A DNA stretch of 64,000 nt. Origin: Hippasteria phrygiana (taxonomy: Eukaryota; Echinodermata; Asteroidea; Valvatida; Goniasteridae). How positions within the stretch are numbered: the stretch's first letter is position 1; every line of letters begins with the position of its first letter. Shown here piece after piece: positions 1 through 11,189 of the stretch. Position numbers and translations under genes: made by a program. The notes under the pieces are model-generated. The model saw nothing but the letters and a program-made list of their open reading frames with translations. It was not told the origin of the DNA and did no database searches. The DNA lies in assembly GCA_037893225.1 (NCBI GenBank), contig JAZGUH010000375.1, positions 1,674,001 through 1,738,000 of the forward strand, written 5' to 3'.

Positions 1-900
1 GTTTCTATGCATGTGGGTCTATATCTATTGTGAAGCCAACCGCCCAAGTGCCAAGAATTTGCAACACAATACAGTGCAATACACAGCATTCCGGGACCTC
101 TTCAACTTCGTTTGGTTTATTTCATCAAACCTCCCAATATAGAAGCATGTTTTTTTTTCTGTAGAAATGACCCTACGGTGCGGATCGTATAGAAAGTATT
201 TATAGGTCAATACAGCTGTGGGAAAAATAAGCATGGGAAGTTTTGAATAAATGAAAAAGGAAGTGTAATAAATTGAACAACCCAAAGCAAACGTTAATAC
301 AAGACATTTCCAACTGCTACAAATATTCTTTTCTTTCAATAGGCGGTCACTGCATGTATACACCACATTGCCTGACAACACAGTTGATATTTTGTACGAA
401 TGTTAATCTTCAATGGTGTTTTGCACTTTACTTCTTGGTCGTACGTATACAACAGTTTACAAAAGGTAATAACACGGAGACCGTTTCCTGGTTTAAACCT
501 GGGACTTTTGAGGGGAACAATCATCGTGGATATATGCCTTTATTTCCATTACAATTACTTCCTCCTTTCATCAAGTCATCAGATAAACATTGAACTGGGT
601 TTTGAAATGAATATTCTGGCTCTATGGCTTCCTTTCCTAGATTATACAAACAGACTTAAGTTTCACAAGTGATCAAAACTGGTTTTGTCAACAACATGGA
701 CGAACTGAGCTAAATTAAATAGCACCGTTAAGAGGACACCCGTACAAAGGCACCCAAAATATGAAACTCAAGTGGTTATGCGCAATTTCACTGCATTAAG
801 ATGCTGTATAAGTAGATTGTTTGTGTAATTTTCATACATAAACTAAAACATATAATATAGGCCTACAGCTGCATAATAATAATATACAAAAAATGAATGT
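1..900. other. AT-rich sequence without a recognisable gene
   Basis: The short reading frames here overlap on both strands, have no family signature and no splice context. I see no transposon ends. Treat as intergenic. Confidence 0.5.
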
Positions 901-904
901 TTGA

Positions 905-1027
905 GTGCGATGGTAAGAATAATTTCATGAAGCGACAGATTGAATGTTCCATTCCACGAGGCGAAGCCGTGTGGAATGGGACATTCCATCTGTCACCGAA
1001 TGAAATTATTCTTACCATTGCACGAAT
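905..1027. repeat. Palindromic repeat (hairpin), copy 1
   Basis: The outer arms 'gcgatggtaagaataattt' and its complement near 1003-1022 bracket a second inverted pair around 'ggaatgttccattccacgag'. The whole block can fold into one long hairpin. A related block, missing most of its left arm, lies at 27592-27690 in the opposite orientation beside the second copy of the neighbouring element. Confidence 0.75.
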
Positions 1028-1046
1028 GTGAAACATTCATTATTAT

Positions 1047-1614
1047 TTGTATACAACGCCTGAATAAATCCGACAGATTGCATGCATGGATTTCTTGGTG
1101 TACAATGTGCCTTTTACCTTCTCAGTCCCGCATAAAACTGCGACAAAAAGTGGTCTAGTTCCGAATCAGTTAAAGCTTTAATTGTTGTTCCTGCGTGTCG
1201 TGCAAATTCCTCTAATCGTTTGACTGCATATTTCATTTGTCTCTTTGTGTTAGCAGCGTCAGCATCGCCTACGAGTTCCAATATTTCGTCGTCTGTTAGG
1301 AAAACAAACCGCGGTTCGGAAACACCGTCCGCCATTTTGTGTGAATGACAGTCTAGACTGGTTCCCGGTCCCCGTATGTATATAATATACATTTCAAGTC
1401 CGAAGGACAACGGAGGGACATGGAACCAGTCCAATGACAGCCGTGTTGTGGCGGCAGGGAAGTTCTATCAAACGCGTATACCGTTTGATAGAACCATGTG
1501 ATAGAACGTTTTTGGCGGTGCGGGGACGCGTCGTGCGATGGGACAAATAATTCAATGCACGTGATCGACGATCCACCAATCGGATGGCTGGAATTTATTC
1601 AGGTGTTGTATAAA
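1047..1614 (-). mobile_element. Small DNA transposon with recombinase-like fragment, copy 1
   Basis: The termini are inverted, 'caacgcctgaataaatcc' on one side and 'ggaatttattcaggtgttg' on the other, and both sides are flanked by TATA. An inverted sister copy lies at about 27027-27583. The interior carries a 73-codon reading frame (1335-1114) and a hairpin around 'ctatcaaacgcgtatac' near 1465-1510. The family is non-autonomous as seen here: no complete transposase or recombinase is encoded. Confidence 0.65.
1114..1335 (-). pseudogene. Tyrosine-recombinase-like N-terminal (core-binding) fragment, copy 1
   Basis: The 73-residue frame begins at an ATG in a good context (AAAATGGCGG). It contains the pattern TKRQMKYAVKRLEEF followed by LTDSELDHFLSQFYAGLR. 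This resembles the SAM-like core-binding region of eukaryotic tyrosine recombinases (Crypton and KIAA1958/QRICH-type proteins), here recognised from memory of the family. The C-terminal catalytic domain with the R-H-R-Y residues is absent. After the stop, another frame continues the expected family pattern (NGKLYTKKSMHAI) before the terminal repeat cuts it off. That suggests a frameshift, or a splice donor at AAG/GTAAAC, followed by truncation. A near-identical copy lies at 27299-27520. Likely a captured or decayed gene fragment inside a non-autonomous element. Confidence 0.6.
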
Positions 1615-1899
1615 AAAAATAGTACATAGATTACGCCTATCATTGCAATATTATATGCTCCCAACATGGAGGAAATAGAACCGAGCAAATGGTTGTATTC
1701 CTGTCGCTTTGTGACAAAAAAACGAGGACATAACAAGGACATACATGAAACACACAACAGTGACAACAAAACCAAATGTGACGAAGCTTTCTAAGTATGT
1801 ACATAAAAAGTATCAGTTGTTAACGACAGCGTTATGAATTTAGGAAGATTGCTTAAGTGATTTAGCTTCAGACTTGGTGAAAGGATGGAATTTACGTAG

Positions 1900-2420
1900 G
1901 GGATGATGTAAATTGAGCCCTTTTAGCACCACAGCCTCTCAAACCGGATTTAACTCAAACCTTGACGAATCCGGGGCCGCCCCCGGATTGAGTTCAGAGT
2001 TTTTGATTTGTCAACCCCGGGTTGAGGTTTTGATTTTTTCAACCCCGCGCTCATCTCTGCGTAGTTTTACATTTAATTCGTGCAAACCGAGCTTATTTCG
2101 CTCCGGGGCGACTTCAACCTGGAGATGAGCATGAACGATTCACACTTGTGCGCATTATGCTATGACCTTTGAGCTCCACAACGGGGAAAAAATCCCACGA
2201 CTCCCAACCCGGGGCGAACCCAACCCTGCTTTTTTTCACAGTGCCGATTTGACCCTGGGGCGAGAGTTTTAACCCAGGTTAAAACAAATCTAAACCCTGG
2301 TATGGAGCAGGGATGGGTTCAATCGCGGGGTTGGCGCTGGATTGTGAAACGTCGCATATTTTCAAACCCCGCGTCAAGCCCGAGATTTGTCTAGTGTGAA
2401 TAGGGCTTTAAAAAAGAAGA
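1900..2420. repeat. Dispersed repeat rich in CCCGG words
   Basis: A run of short related words (accccgggtt, accccgcg, aacccaggtt, aaccctgg) in both orientations fills this stretch, which is much more GC-rich than its flanks. It looks like an old MITE-type repeat. I cannot assign a family and no protein is encoded. Confidence 0.4.
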
Positions 2421-2445
2421 AGAGATTTTTGCCCTTTCCCGACTT

Positions 2446-2694
2446 AAGGGGTTTTCGAAACGCTGGCTTCGGCTTGGCTTCGGCTTCGTTTCCGACTTCT
2501 GAATAACTGAGAAGCAAACCAAATGGAAATATTCTACATTTTGGTGCATGTTCTGCTTTAGGAACATTAATTCGGTTGATTATGAAAGCAAAAATTAGAA
2601 TTCCTACTTACATTTTGTTTTGTTTGCTTCTCAGATATTCAAATATCGGAGACGAAGCCGAAGCCAATCCGAAGCCAGCGTTTCGAAAACCCCC
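2446..2694. mobile_element. MITE with TTTCGAAACGCTGGCTTCGG termini
   Basis: The ends are inverted: 'ttttcgaaacgctggcttcg' on the left and 'gaagccagcgtttcgaaaac' on the right. The centre is about 200 bp of AT-rich DNA. A relative with diverged ends (ctcaaaccctggcttggg) occurs at 28877-29105 and 51556-51775. There is no coding capacity. Confidence 0.75.
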
Positions 2695-2744
2695 ATAGTG
2701 TATGAAGCACTGTTTTCTCAGTACTTTTCGAAATCCCGTTGGGA

Positions 2745-2945
2745 AAATCACAGGCTAACTCGGGTAGGACTCGAACCCTCGAATCTAATGTAGTAGCGGG
2801 TACCGCGTCATCAGTAAAATGATGGAAATTGCGCCGGGGATGATATAAATTAGAAATATTTGGATTCGCGGTGGTCGAGTGCATGGTTATGTCTTTGCAC
2901 TGGTAAGCAGGAGGTCGTGGGTTCGAGTCCCACCCGAGTAAGCCT
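2745..2945. repeat. Two tRNA-derived SINE fragments in inverted orientation
   Basis: The plus-strand part (about 2866-2945) has an A-box-like GTGGTCGAGTGCATGG and a perfect B box GGTTCGAGTCC. The minus-strand part (2750-2815) has a B box GGTTCGAGTCC with the same downstream 'agcctgtgaattt' word. Neither folds into a complete tRNA: the acceptor stems do not pair. These are therefore SINEs, not tRNA genes. Confidence 0.65.
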
Positions 2946-4004
2946 GTGAATTTTTTTCTCCACCGGCTCTACAGCATACAGTACTTTATACACTACGGTA
3001 CGTCGGAAAAGGACAACAATCTTTATAATTTACCTCGAACACGTAGGCCTATTATATGTTTACGTGTATTGTGGGTGTCTCAGTTCAGTTTATTCACAGG
3101 CTCGCATAGTGTACTCGTACAGTATAACTATAAGCCGGGTCTTTTGTGGCTACGACTTCGAATTTTGCCATTGTCGGGCTACGGTGAAGAGCCTTAGCCA
3201 TTGATAACAATGTCTGTGAGTCTTACATCGGGATGCCAACATACTGTACAGACGATACAACACGAAAAATTCAAATTATATTTTATGAGTTTTCCGTTAC
3301 ATGTACCCCAGAAATATATGTGCAAAATAAGTTTCCCAAGACGCATTAAAAAATCAGGCATGCAAAGGTCTTTTTTAAAGTTATACTAATTGATTCCATG
3401 CAAAATTGTCAGATAATGTCAACATTAGATAGTATCGATTCTTGGCATATTTCTACTGTGATTGGTATCGATATGATTAAAAGCTATTGGATTATGCATT
3501 ATTCGAATATCACCGTGATCGCTTGATCAGATAATCAATTGCTGTTACAGAATCGAAGCACAGCCTACACCGGGTTTCAACTCGTGAATATGACCCAAAA
3601 AAGTATTGTGCACTAATAAACATATTAAGTGCAAAGACTCGTTTAAATCTATCCTTAGAACACTCAAAAATACCACGTGATATAGATTGTTTGTAGATTT
3701 GATGCTCGGTTGTAATAAATATAAAAACTGCTTTTTGATGAACCAAGTGTATTTTCCCCTCACCTTCGTCTAAATCCCTTTTGTCCCTCTTTCATTTTTG
3801 TTTATACAAATCGCCCATCACAAGCCCAAAGGGCACTCGAGGTGTGGGCTACTTAAGAAAGTGGGAAAGAACCAGCCCCTCGCACTGAAACAAGACAAGA
3901 TAATTATCTGATCTCTTCACAGTATGAATAGGGTCGGGATGGGTAACTAGTTCACTGCAAGGCATTAATAATGCCTCCAACAATATTAGACGTACGTAGA
4001 AGTG

Positions 4005-4100
4005 TCTTAGCCCAGGACCGGGCTCGAACCCACAACCTGCAGAATTACCCGCAAACCACGAATTTATCAGTGCTCCAAACCACTAGGTCACGGCACTTTC
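4005..4100 (-). repeat. tRNA-derived SINE
   Basis: Read on the minus strand it has an A-box-like GACCTAGTGGTTTGGAGC and a B box GGGTTCGAGCCC about 50 bp further on. The paired arms are too irregular for a functional tRNA. Confidence 0.55.
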
Positions 4101-4809
4101 ACAAATAAATCTGTACTAGTGTGTTTTCAGACTTGTCAGTTTATGATTCTGCTAGGATCTGAACGTGGCCCTCGAAACTTTTATCATTAATATTTCCGGT
4201 CTTCCAGTTGAAAATCAGTTTGCATGCAGGTAAGCAGTATATTATTTTTTTGACAAATAATAACTTGTGATTAATTTTTTTTCCATATTTATAAAAAGAT
4301 TGTTGCCACTTTCAGTTGCCCGCTATTGTGGTTTGTCAATATCCAATCCAATCAAATCAAATCATATTATACGACGTGTTAAACTTCTACTTTCTAAGCA
4401 GATAGTGCTTCATAAAACTATACTTGTATACGCATGCGTGGTTTTCCAATATGAAACAGTTATGAATACGATATATAGGTAGGCCTACCGTATATGTTGT
4501 GTACATTTTTTAGGAAAATATGTGAATATATATTTCACTATTTCGCTATTCACTATTTCAAGTAAACAATCAATAATTGATTATTTTCATAACAATTATG
4601 TACTAAGAGAACAGTTTGAGTTTCTACGTGAATAAAATTAACTTATAGGCCCATCCATAGAACTCCAGCCATATTTTAATATAAACAAACGCATGCTTTA
4701 TAATGCCGTTTGAATATTATCTTCGTCTTTTGTTTTTAAAATACAGTATCGTTATGTTGTTATAAATTAGGCAATACCGGCACAGTGGCATAACTGGGGT
4801 GAAACGTCG

Positions 4810-4966
4810 GGGGGGGGGGGGGGGGGAGAGGTGCACCTGGGGATACACATTTTTTTTCAACGGGAACTGAAAGTAAATGACCTGCTGCTTGTATTTTTTC
4901 TTGTGCATTTCAAGATTTCAAATGGGGCTGCACCACCCGGGCCCGCGGGGGGCACAGACGTCAGCT

Positions 4967-5001
<35 letters not shown>

Positions 5002-5002
5002 G
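4810..5002 (+). repeat. Poly-G tracts flanking a GGGGCACAGACGTCAGCT word
   Basis: Two G homopolymers (about 4810-4826 and 4970-5000) bracket a sequence homologous to the locus at 19200-19600 in the second duplication copy. Here there is a single GGGGCACA unit followed by GACGTCAGCT. In the other copy the same word ends a 41-unit minisatellite. Reading frames that run through the G tracts are artefacts of composition. Confidence 0.8.
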
Positions 5003-5433
5003 GGTGGACGTGCCCCACATAGTTCCGCCACTGTACCGGTAGCATTGTTCCCAATGTTATTCGGCTTTTGCACGACCCGGTAGTGCTGGAACTTAATACC
5101 ACGTCAAATCATTTTTAGTTAACGTTGACAAAATAACGTGCTATGTGCACGCATTTCAGTAATGAAAAACAACCAAACCCGCATATTGTACACCCCCAAA
5201 ACCTTTAACAGAGCCTATACTATTATTAGTGCATTTAGTATGTAAATTGGTCTCCATCAACTGTGACAACCCCGGATAAATAGTCCACGCGAATGCAAAC
5301 GTGAAGTGAATTTTAAGCCGTCGGCAATGGTCCGTTAATTATGACGTACCCCCCGGTACCATGACGAATGTGCTTTGCTTTCAAATTCCCTTGGATAAAA
5401 GCAAGAGGTTTTGTTCCGAGTAGAGAGTTAATC

Positions 5434-5457
5434 CCCCCCCCCCCCCCCCCCCCCCCC
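5434..5457 (+). repeat. Poly-C tract
   Basis: An uninterrupted C run lies downstream of the first GPCR gene. The corresponding place in copy 2 (about 22051) has only a short C run, so this tract has expanded or contracted since duplication. Confidence 0.85.
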
Positions 5458-5584
5458 GCCGTAAAATCGATGCTTGCACGAGCAACGATTTCTGATTTAA
5501 AGTGGATGAGTTGACATAATACCCAATTGCCAAAACTAGTGACGTGTGTTACCTTATGTTGTGTAATTGATCGATTGATTCACA

Positions 5585-6769
5585 CTATTTGCTTCGTCGC
5601 AGGGCCTTCAAGAACCCGGACGGTTCCGGGATGCTCCCCCACTGCCGACGTATGATTCTGCCGAAGATCGCCCTGAAGTCTCGGTGCTTGGTCGCATATA
5701 TCATGGGGTTGACGCAGCTGTTGAACACCAGTACACTGTAAAAGTACGGTCGGACCTCCCTGTTACCCAAGAAAACAACCACTATGTAGGGGGTGAAGCA
5801 CAGCAGGAAGGCACATACGATGTAGAACATGTTCTTAGTGATCTCAGTCTGACGGCGGCTCAACTGATTTGGACGGGCTGCCTTCACGGTGCTGGAACGG
5901 GTAGCCGTCACGGTGCTGGAACGGGTAGCCCTCACGATGCTGGGACGGGCGGCCGTCACGGTACTGGGATTGGCTGCCGCTGTCATATGCATAGGCACAC
6001 CACCGCTATCAACAGAGGTGGATGCAGTTGTGGCTTCGCTTATCGTGGGCTCGCTCGGTTCCTCTCTGGAGCTGAGGATCATTTTGGTGTGGCGGGTGAG
6101 GTACCTCCAGATGAGCACATAGGAGACGATGATGGTGATCAAAAGGCCCGGGTAAAGTATCCCTCCTACAAGAACAGCGAAAAATGTAGACCGGGGATGG
6201 GAGGAGGAAGCCCCACATAGGTGGTACTTGGAGTCATAGGTCAGGTCACCTACCTTGATGATTGATGGTAGGACGGTGATGATGAGTGGGACCATCCAAG
6301 AGACTACCAACCCCACGGCAACCTTCTTTGGTGTGTACATTCTCCGGTAGCTGGCTGTCGGTCGCGTAATGAGCAGGAGTCGGTTCAGGCCGATGGACGC
6401 CAGGGTGATGATGCTACAACCGATGGATGAATTGAGTGCGACGGCAGCCGTACTGCATACCCACTCGGGAAACGGAAGGCCGTCCTTTGAGAGCAAGGCT
6501 ACGGCGTCCCACGGGATGGCGAGGCAGGTCAGCAGGTCTGCGACGCTCAGGTTCACCACCAGTGCGTTGGTGGCCGTGCGGACCTTCTTCGAGAGGAGAA
6601 CTGCCAAGATCACCAGCGTGTTCCCGAAGGTTCCAAGCAAGGAGACGAGCAGTAGCATGGTGGCCACGATGACTCTGTGGGTGTAATTGCTGAATTCAAA
6701 CGGCGGGCTCTCGGTGGAGTTGTACATAATTCCCTCATCAGTTAGCACTCTGCCGGTGTAGACTTCCAT
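5585..6769 (-). CDS. Rhodopsin-type (class A) GPCR, melatonin/moody-like, duplicate A
   Basis: A single-exon gene of 394 residues, starting at an ATG in context AAAATGGAAG. The N-terminus carries N-glycosylation sites (NST, NYT). Seven membrane segments can be placed: TM1 with GNTLVILAVL, TM2 with NLSVADLLTC (the conserved Asp), TM3 after the disulfide Cys in PEWVC, TM4 with VVSWMVPLIITVLP, TM5 with LYPGLLITIIVSYVLIW, TM6 with FLLCFTPY, and TM7 with NSCVNPMIYA (the NPxxY motif). The DRY triplet at the end of TM3 is replaced by LNR, and the CWxP of TM6 reads LCFTP, both seen in melatonin-like and moody-like invertebrate receptors. The third intracellular loop is long and contains tandem eight-residue repeats of the type STVTATRS, encoded by 24-bp DNA repeats near 5880-5960. 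A short basic tail follows. The ligand cannot be inferred. The reading frame is intact, so the gene is likely functional. Confidence 0.9.
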   Translation of the reverse strand: MEVYTGRVLTDEGIMYNSTESPPFEFSNYTHRVIVATMLLLVSLLGTFGNTLVILAVLLSKKVRTATNALVVNLSVADLLTCLAIPWDAVALLSKDGLPFPEWVCSTAAVALNSSIGCSIITLASIGLNRLLLITRPTASYRRMYTPKKVAVGLVVSWMVPLIITVLPSIIKVGDLTYDSKYHLCGASSSHPRSTFFAVLVGGILYPGLLITIIVSYVLIWRYLTRHTKMILSSREEPSEPTISEATTASTSVDSGGVPMHMTAAANPSTVTAARPSIVRATRSSTVTATRSSTVKAARPNQLSRRQTEITKNMFYIVCAFLLCFTPYIVVVFLGNREVRPYFYSVLVFNSCVNPMIYATKHRDFRAIFGRIIRRQWGSIPEPSGFLKALRRSK

Positions 6770-7479
6770 TTTAGTACAAAGTTTGTCCGATGAAATTTGT
6801 TGTGTACTGGTGTACAGTATTCTCGCCTTTGTGTTGCAGTTTTCTTTTAATAGAAAGGTTTCTATCTGTGTCGATTAACTTGTAAAGGTAAACGATCAGT
6901 ACTTAAGAAGAGTCGTAGCCTGCGGAGAGAATACACTTTATTTAGTTTTGCTTGCAGTCGAAAGTGTACATGCATCGCAGTCCTGTATAATTCATCCCGA
7001 AGCAGTTTAAATGATAATACATAGGGCCTACATGAAAAATGGCCTTTGAAACATAATATTATTGATATACTGAGAATTTGTAACAGAAAAATCGCAAGAA
7101 ACAGAACAAATTCAAGTTCAGGAACAACATCCAAGCTATAATGAATAGGCGTACTTTCAACTGCAACTGTAGGTTATAGATGTACACAACATTACTGATA
7201 TAGGCCTAAACGTCCGGAAAGTCTTAGATATATTTTACCCAAAACCATCACGTGTTAACTATTGACCCCTACTTGACCTTTGTCCCAAATCTGTTTTCAC
7301 CTGAATGGACTGTATAGGCCAAGACCCCTTCCAAGTTTGACCAAATTTAGCTGTGCACCCCAACTTGGGGCTCTGGTCAGCGTCGAAGTATAAGTATTAC
7401 TTTTGTTTTTATTGTTTCCAATGTAACAGGTCCTTTGATCCTAATGAACATTCATAGCCATATCTGGGTCAGACTTTCT

Positions 7480-7670
7480 CTTTACAAGGAGTCCATCAGC
7501 AACTCTGTCAACATTTTACTCGATTTTAGGACTCAAATGGCACATTGGAGAGTCACAAGCTACTCCTGTTGTAGAGTCATGGGGACTCTCACAACTTTTA
7601 TTGAAGAGTCATGATGACTCCTTTTTGGGGTTGAACTCGCTTAACGAGTCACGACGTTTCTTATAGTAAC
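7480..7670. promoter_or_regulatory. Cluster of GAGTC/GACTC words upstream of GPCR A
   Basis: About ten GAGTC or GACTC words, several extended to GAGTCA or TGACTC (AP-1-like half-sites), lie within about 190 bp, some 0.8 kb upstream of the minus-strand receptor start. The same cluster is kept at about 24100-24280 upstream of the paralogue, despite substitutions and indels around it. A regulatory role is inference; a decayed tandem repeat is the alternative. Confidence 0.35.
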
Positions 7671-8849
7671 ATACATCTAGTCATGACGCATTATCAGTCA
7701 CTTGAATGTTCCACGTATAGTTAAGTTCAAATTACAACTTGCAATACATGTATAAGCATTTATATGACATTTTGCATGTGCTTTTTGAAATATCATGACT
7801 CATACCGCGGTACAAACACGCTCATGTTAAGCCATTTGACACGTTGACTGTCGACAGGCGATGTCTTCGCGGTTGTCTCCTTTAACAAGGGCTAACAATC
7901 GAACTACAACTTCCAATCAATGAAATTGCGAGTTACAAGGTATCACGAAACCTACAAACCACATGCACTGACCTGCTCGAGAATTGTGATGCATACTTCC
8001 TTGAAAACAAGTCAACTTTTAACCTTACTGAGGCCTACAAGGCTTGAATCGTCCGATCAGCAAGCGAGAGGATGGCGGCCAGTACAGAAAACGTCGTTTG
8101 GAGATCTCGAGACCGGCTGTTGTTAGAAGAGTCAGTGGCCGCGGCGCGGGTCAAGTGACTTTATATCGTAGTCTCATGAACTCTCTCCGAAAGCAAGGCG
8201 CCATAAACTCCATCTGAAGAGTCATTTGAGTCCGATTTGGCTGTGAGTACGAGTGAAGCCTGTGTCTAGTTTTCATGTGGCCGGTTTTCGCGAAATGATT
8301 GGCTGAAGCGTTTGTTAAAAGCGCACCATGGCAAAGAGCACATACCTCGCGTAACGCAACAGTGTATCTCATCAACAGCAAAGCTTGCGGTTCTTTAAAT
8401 CATCGGATTATGCACCATATTATTGTCACCCCCATACACCTGCCCAGTCCAACTGGGCCCTTCTTGTTGTGCCGTCAGCATTTGCGGGCCTTTGGTCATG
8501 GTGTACCGCTCATGTTTCCATACAGAGTCCTAGCGCTTTGGTCATGAAAACATGCAGATAGCAACAATCCACATTGTGCGCGAGGTTATTGCCACTGTAC
8601 ACAGGAAAATTGACATTTTCAGAAATACCAAAAATATCTGTGTCGCCATGTCGGACGGCCGCGGCCCTGTCGGGTGTTAATGGAAACGCTATCAACAATA
8701 ATAGGCTAATTCTTTCTGTATTAAAAAAGTATCACTCACCGTTCAACACACCGTGCAATCGTTCCGAAACTTCAGCGGTAGTGTTGGCAATACTGTCTCA
8801 CATACAGTGGAACGTAACTCATGCGGAAATTGTCAAAGCATTAAAGGGG

Positions 8850-10060
8850 CTGTGTCGTCACGATCATAGCAGGCTTGCGGCTGTACACTGAATCCCGAAC
8901 TGATGAACGCAGATGAACCCAGTAACTGCAAATAATACCCCACGACCGCGCGCTGACCCACAGGGCGCGCGAGCCAGATCAGATTACAATTGCAATGACT
9001 GCTGCATGCATGATCCTGTAGTTATGATACATACTGCATGTACAAGTATTTTGTATGTGTTTGTGCCACCAAAAATATACGATAGGCCTACAGTCGAACA
9101 TAGTCCGTGACACCCCACCCGCCGGCCAAACGCCAAAATGTACCATGACAGAACCAAACGAAAATAAGTAAATAACTAAATCTGTATTTATAATTGTAAA
9201 ATAAATAATGCACCAGCTCCTTCCTATACAAAAATAAAGTTGTAGGCCTATGTATCGAAATAAATTTTGACTAAAATCGGCTGTGCGTGCAATGATGAGC
9301 AAATCAAAGTAAAACAGCTATACTGATGGCGATATTGAGTCCACGACCTTGTGTTACATTTGACGGCAGGACTTTATGGAAAGTTACATCATAAGAGTTA
9401 TTTCAACACTATCAAATAATAAACACAATAATAACAGTTATTACCAATAATTAATATACGCCAATGAAATGAGATTTGTGGCAAGTAAATCCGTGTCAAA
9501 AAGTGGGGATGATTATTGAATTTGTCAACGAAGTACTGCATCTTGAACTTTTCTCAACGGGGCATACCCCCGCCCCAAACACCGCTTGAAATTTGAAACA
9601 TCACTTTGTGTACAATTTCCCCTTTTTAGATTTATGACATGAACAATTCACATACCGAGTACATGGATCGGATGTACTGTAGGCCTACATGTAATGTATG
9701 TACTGTACATGTTGACTATACATTACATGTAGACTTGATGTGCGGAAATATTGTTTCATAATTCACACAGCGAGTTGTTGACAAGTGCCATTGGAATAGC
9801 GACCAAGTGAAGTTGTTTCAGCTCCATCTATCAACTGTAAAAAAAAATGTACTTCTAAGTTCTAGATATTAATTATTTGTTTTCGCTGCTAAAGAACTGT
9901 CTGCAGCCACTACCCCTCTTTTAGTAGCGTGATAATTTTGTTATTGAAGTGACGGGTCAAAATAAGCCTGAAGCTTTTTATCGACCTAAGTTTGCAAGCA
10001 AGATACGAACAAGATACATCCAAATGAATGTACACATAATACATAGACCCTTTTACGGAT
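8850..10060. other. Intergenic DNA without recognised elements
   Basis: Several short frames, no family signature, no clear inverted ends. A palindrome-like 'tgtaatgtatgtactgtacat' word lies near 9690-9735. This interval has no counterpart in duplication copy 2. Confidence 0.4.
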
Positions 10061-10305
10061 ACCCCGCCTGTGGGATTTTGTGTACAAAATTTAGCGCGAA
10101 CTGTCTCACAGCGACAAGACACGTTGCAGTTTTGCTGTGCACATTTACATGGACAAGCACCACCCCGTGTGCCGAGTCGTCCTCTCTGGCAAGAGTTTCG
10201 GCATGTACATGTCATAGGTTCTCCAGCGTAAGGTTCTACTTCTATATCGCCAACCTCCAATTCTATGCAACTTTCAGACAAATATTCCATGGCACTTGTG
10301 TACAT
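10060..10305 (-). CDS. Possible exon encoding a cysteine-rich CXC-type domain
   Basis: The minus-strand frame contains a compact Cys array: CTCRNSC, a Gly/Arg-rich spacer, then CPCKCAQQNC and CNVSCRC. The pattern CxCx3C...CPCxC...Cx3CxC resembles zinc-binding CRC/tesmin-like domains, including those in transposon-associated proteins of marine invertebrates. About 35 acidic residues precede it (SESCIELEVGDIEVE). Beyond the Cys array the frame runs into sequence that looks non-coding. No partner exon was found nearby. It could be an exon of a larger gene, a transposon remnant or chance. Confidence 0.35.
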
Positions 10306-11189
10306 GTGAATGAAATTTTATGAAATAAACAGATGAAATTTGAACGTTTTTTCTAATAATCTTACTCTTAGAGAACTGAGTGCCACGATGTGTGCTACTT
10401 GTTTATAAGTATATGTGTACACGTATGTGTATTTCAGTACACAGACGCTGGACATGCGTGCGTGTTCCAGGGGGTGTAGTTTCCAAAAGCCAATTCTCAG
10501 AACAGCCATAACAAACGGATGGAAGTTAAAAATAGCACATAACCGAAATGAAGCGCAAGGGGGCGCACTCCAATATTTGATTCGTTACCGCGAGATGGCG
10601 CGACGACACAGTACAGCCCCTTTAATGTGACATACTTTCAGTGCTGACCTATTTCCTTGTAGGAACTCAATGGCGCTGGCCTGTCGCGTGATAGGTACTT
10701 GACTTGTTCGACAACCCCTTTTAAACGTTGATTTGGTATCGATACCGACTCCAGTCGGCATAGCCAAGTTCATTCTTTGTGCAATGCGAACTTCTGCGCG
10801 CGTATTAGCAAGAGGGCGGTCGGGCAACTGGCGTTTGTGCAGGAAGAGAATCAAACGGTGGATTTCGAAAGAGGTAAAAAGGGTTGCCGGCTATTGACAC
10901 AAAACTAAAGATACCTTCAATGCAGATTTTTTCTGGATGATTCCAACAGCAATATCCATCCCTCAAATTTCTGCAATCCATGCTACAGGAAACTGGTTTA
11001 CGGGAACAGGAAGGTCTACATTCAAGTTGTTCGAGAAGCAAAGGAAAGCAAGGAGACTATACCAAAGGTACGAACTCGGGGTCAATTCCGCAAGCATTCC
11101 TAAAGCGGCGGTTCGAAAATACGACCACTAATAGAATATTCACCACTGGCGCCACTGTGTAGGAAGCTGTTCTCGCTTATTGTGCATCG

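Noticed and set aside
2866..2945. Possible tRNA genes (also 4005-4100, 28640-28745, 51232-51345)
   Set aside because: A and B boxes are visible, but no closed acceptor stem or convincing anticodon arm. Best read as SINE heads.
4831..5102. Gly- or Pro-rich frames over poly-G tracts (also near 12340, 31080 and 48940)
   Set aside because: Homopolymer artefacts without flanking coding features.
5684..6686. Antisense frames opposite the GPCR genes (also 22140-23259)
   Set aside because: Shadow frames of a GC-rich coding strand. The receptor frame explains the sequence.
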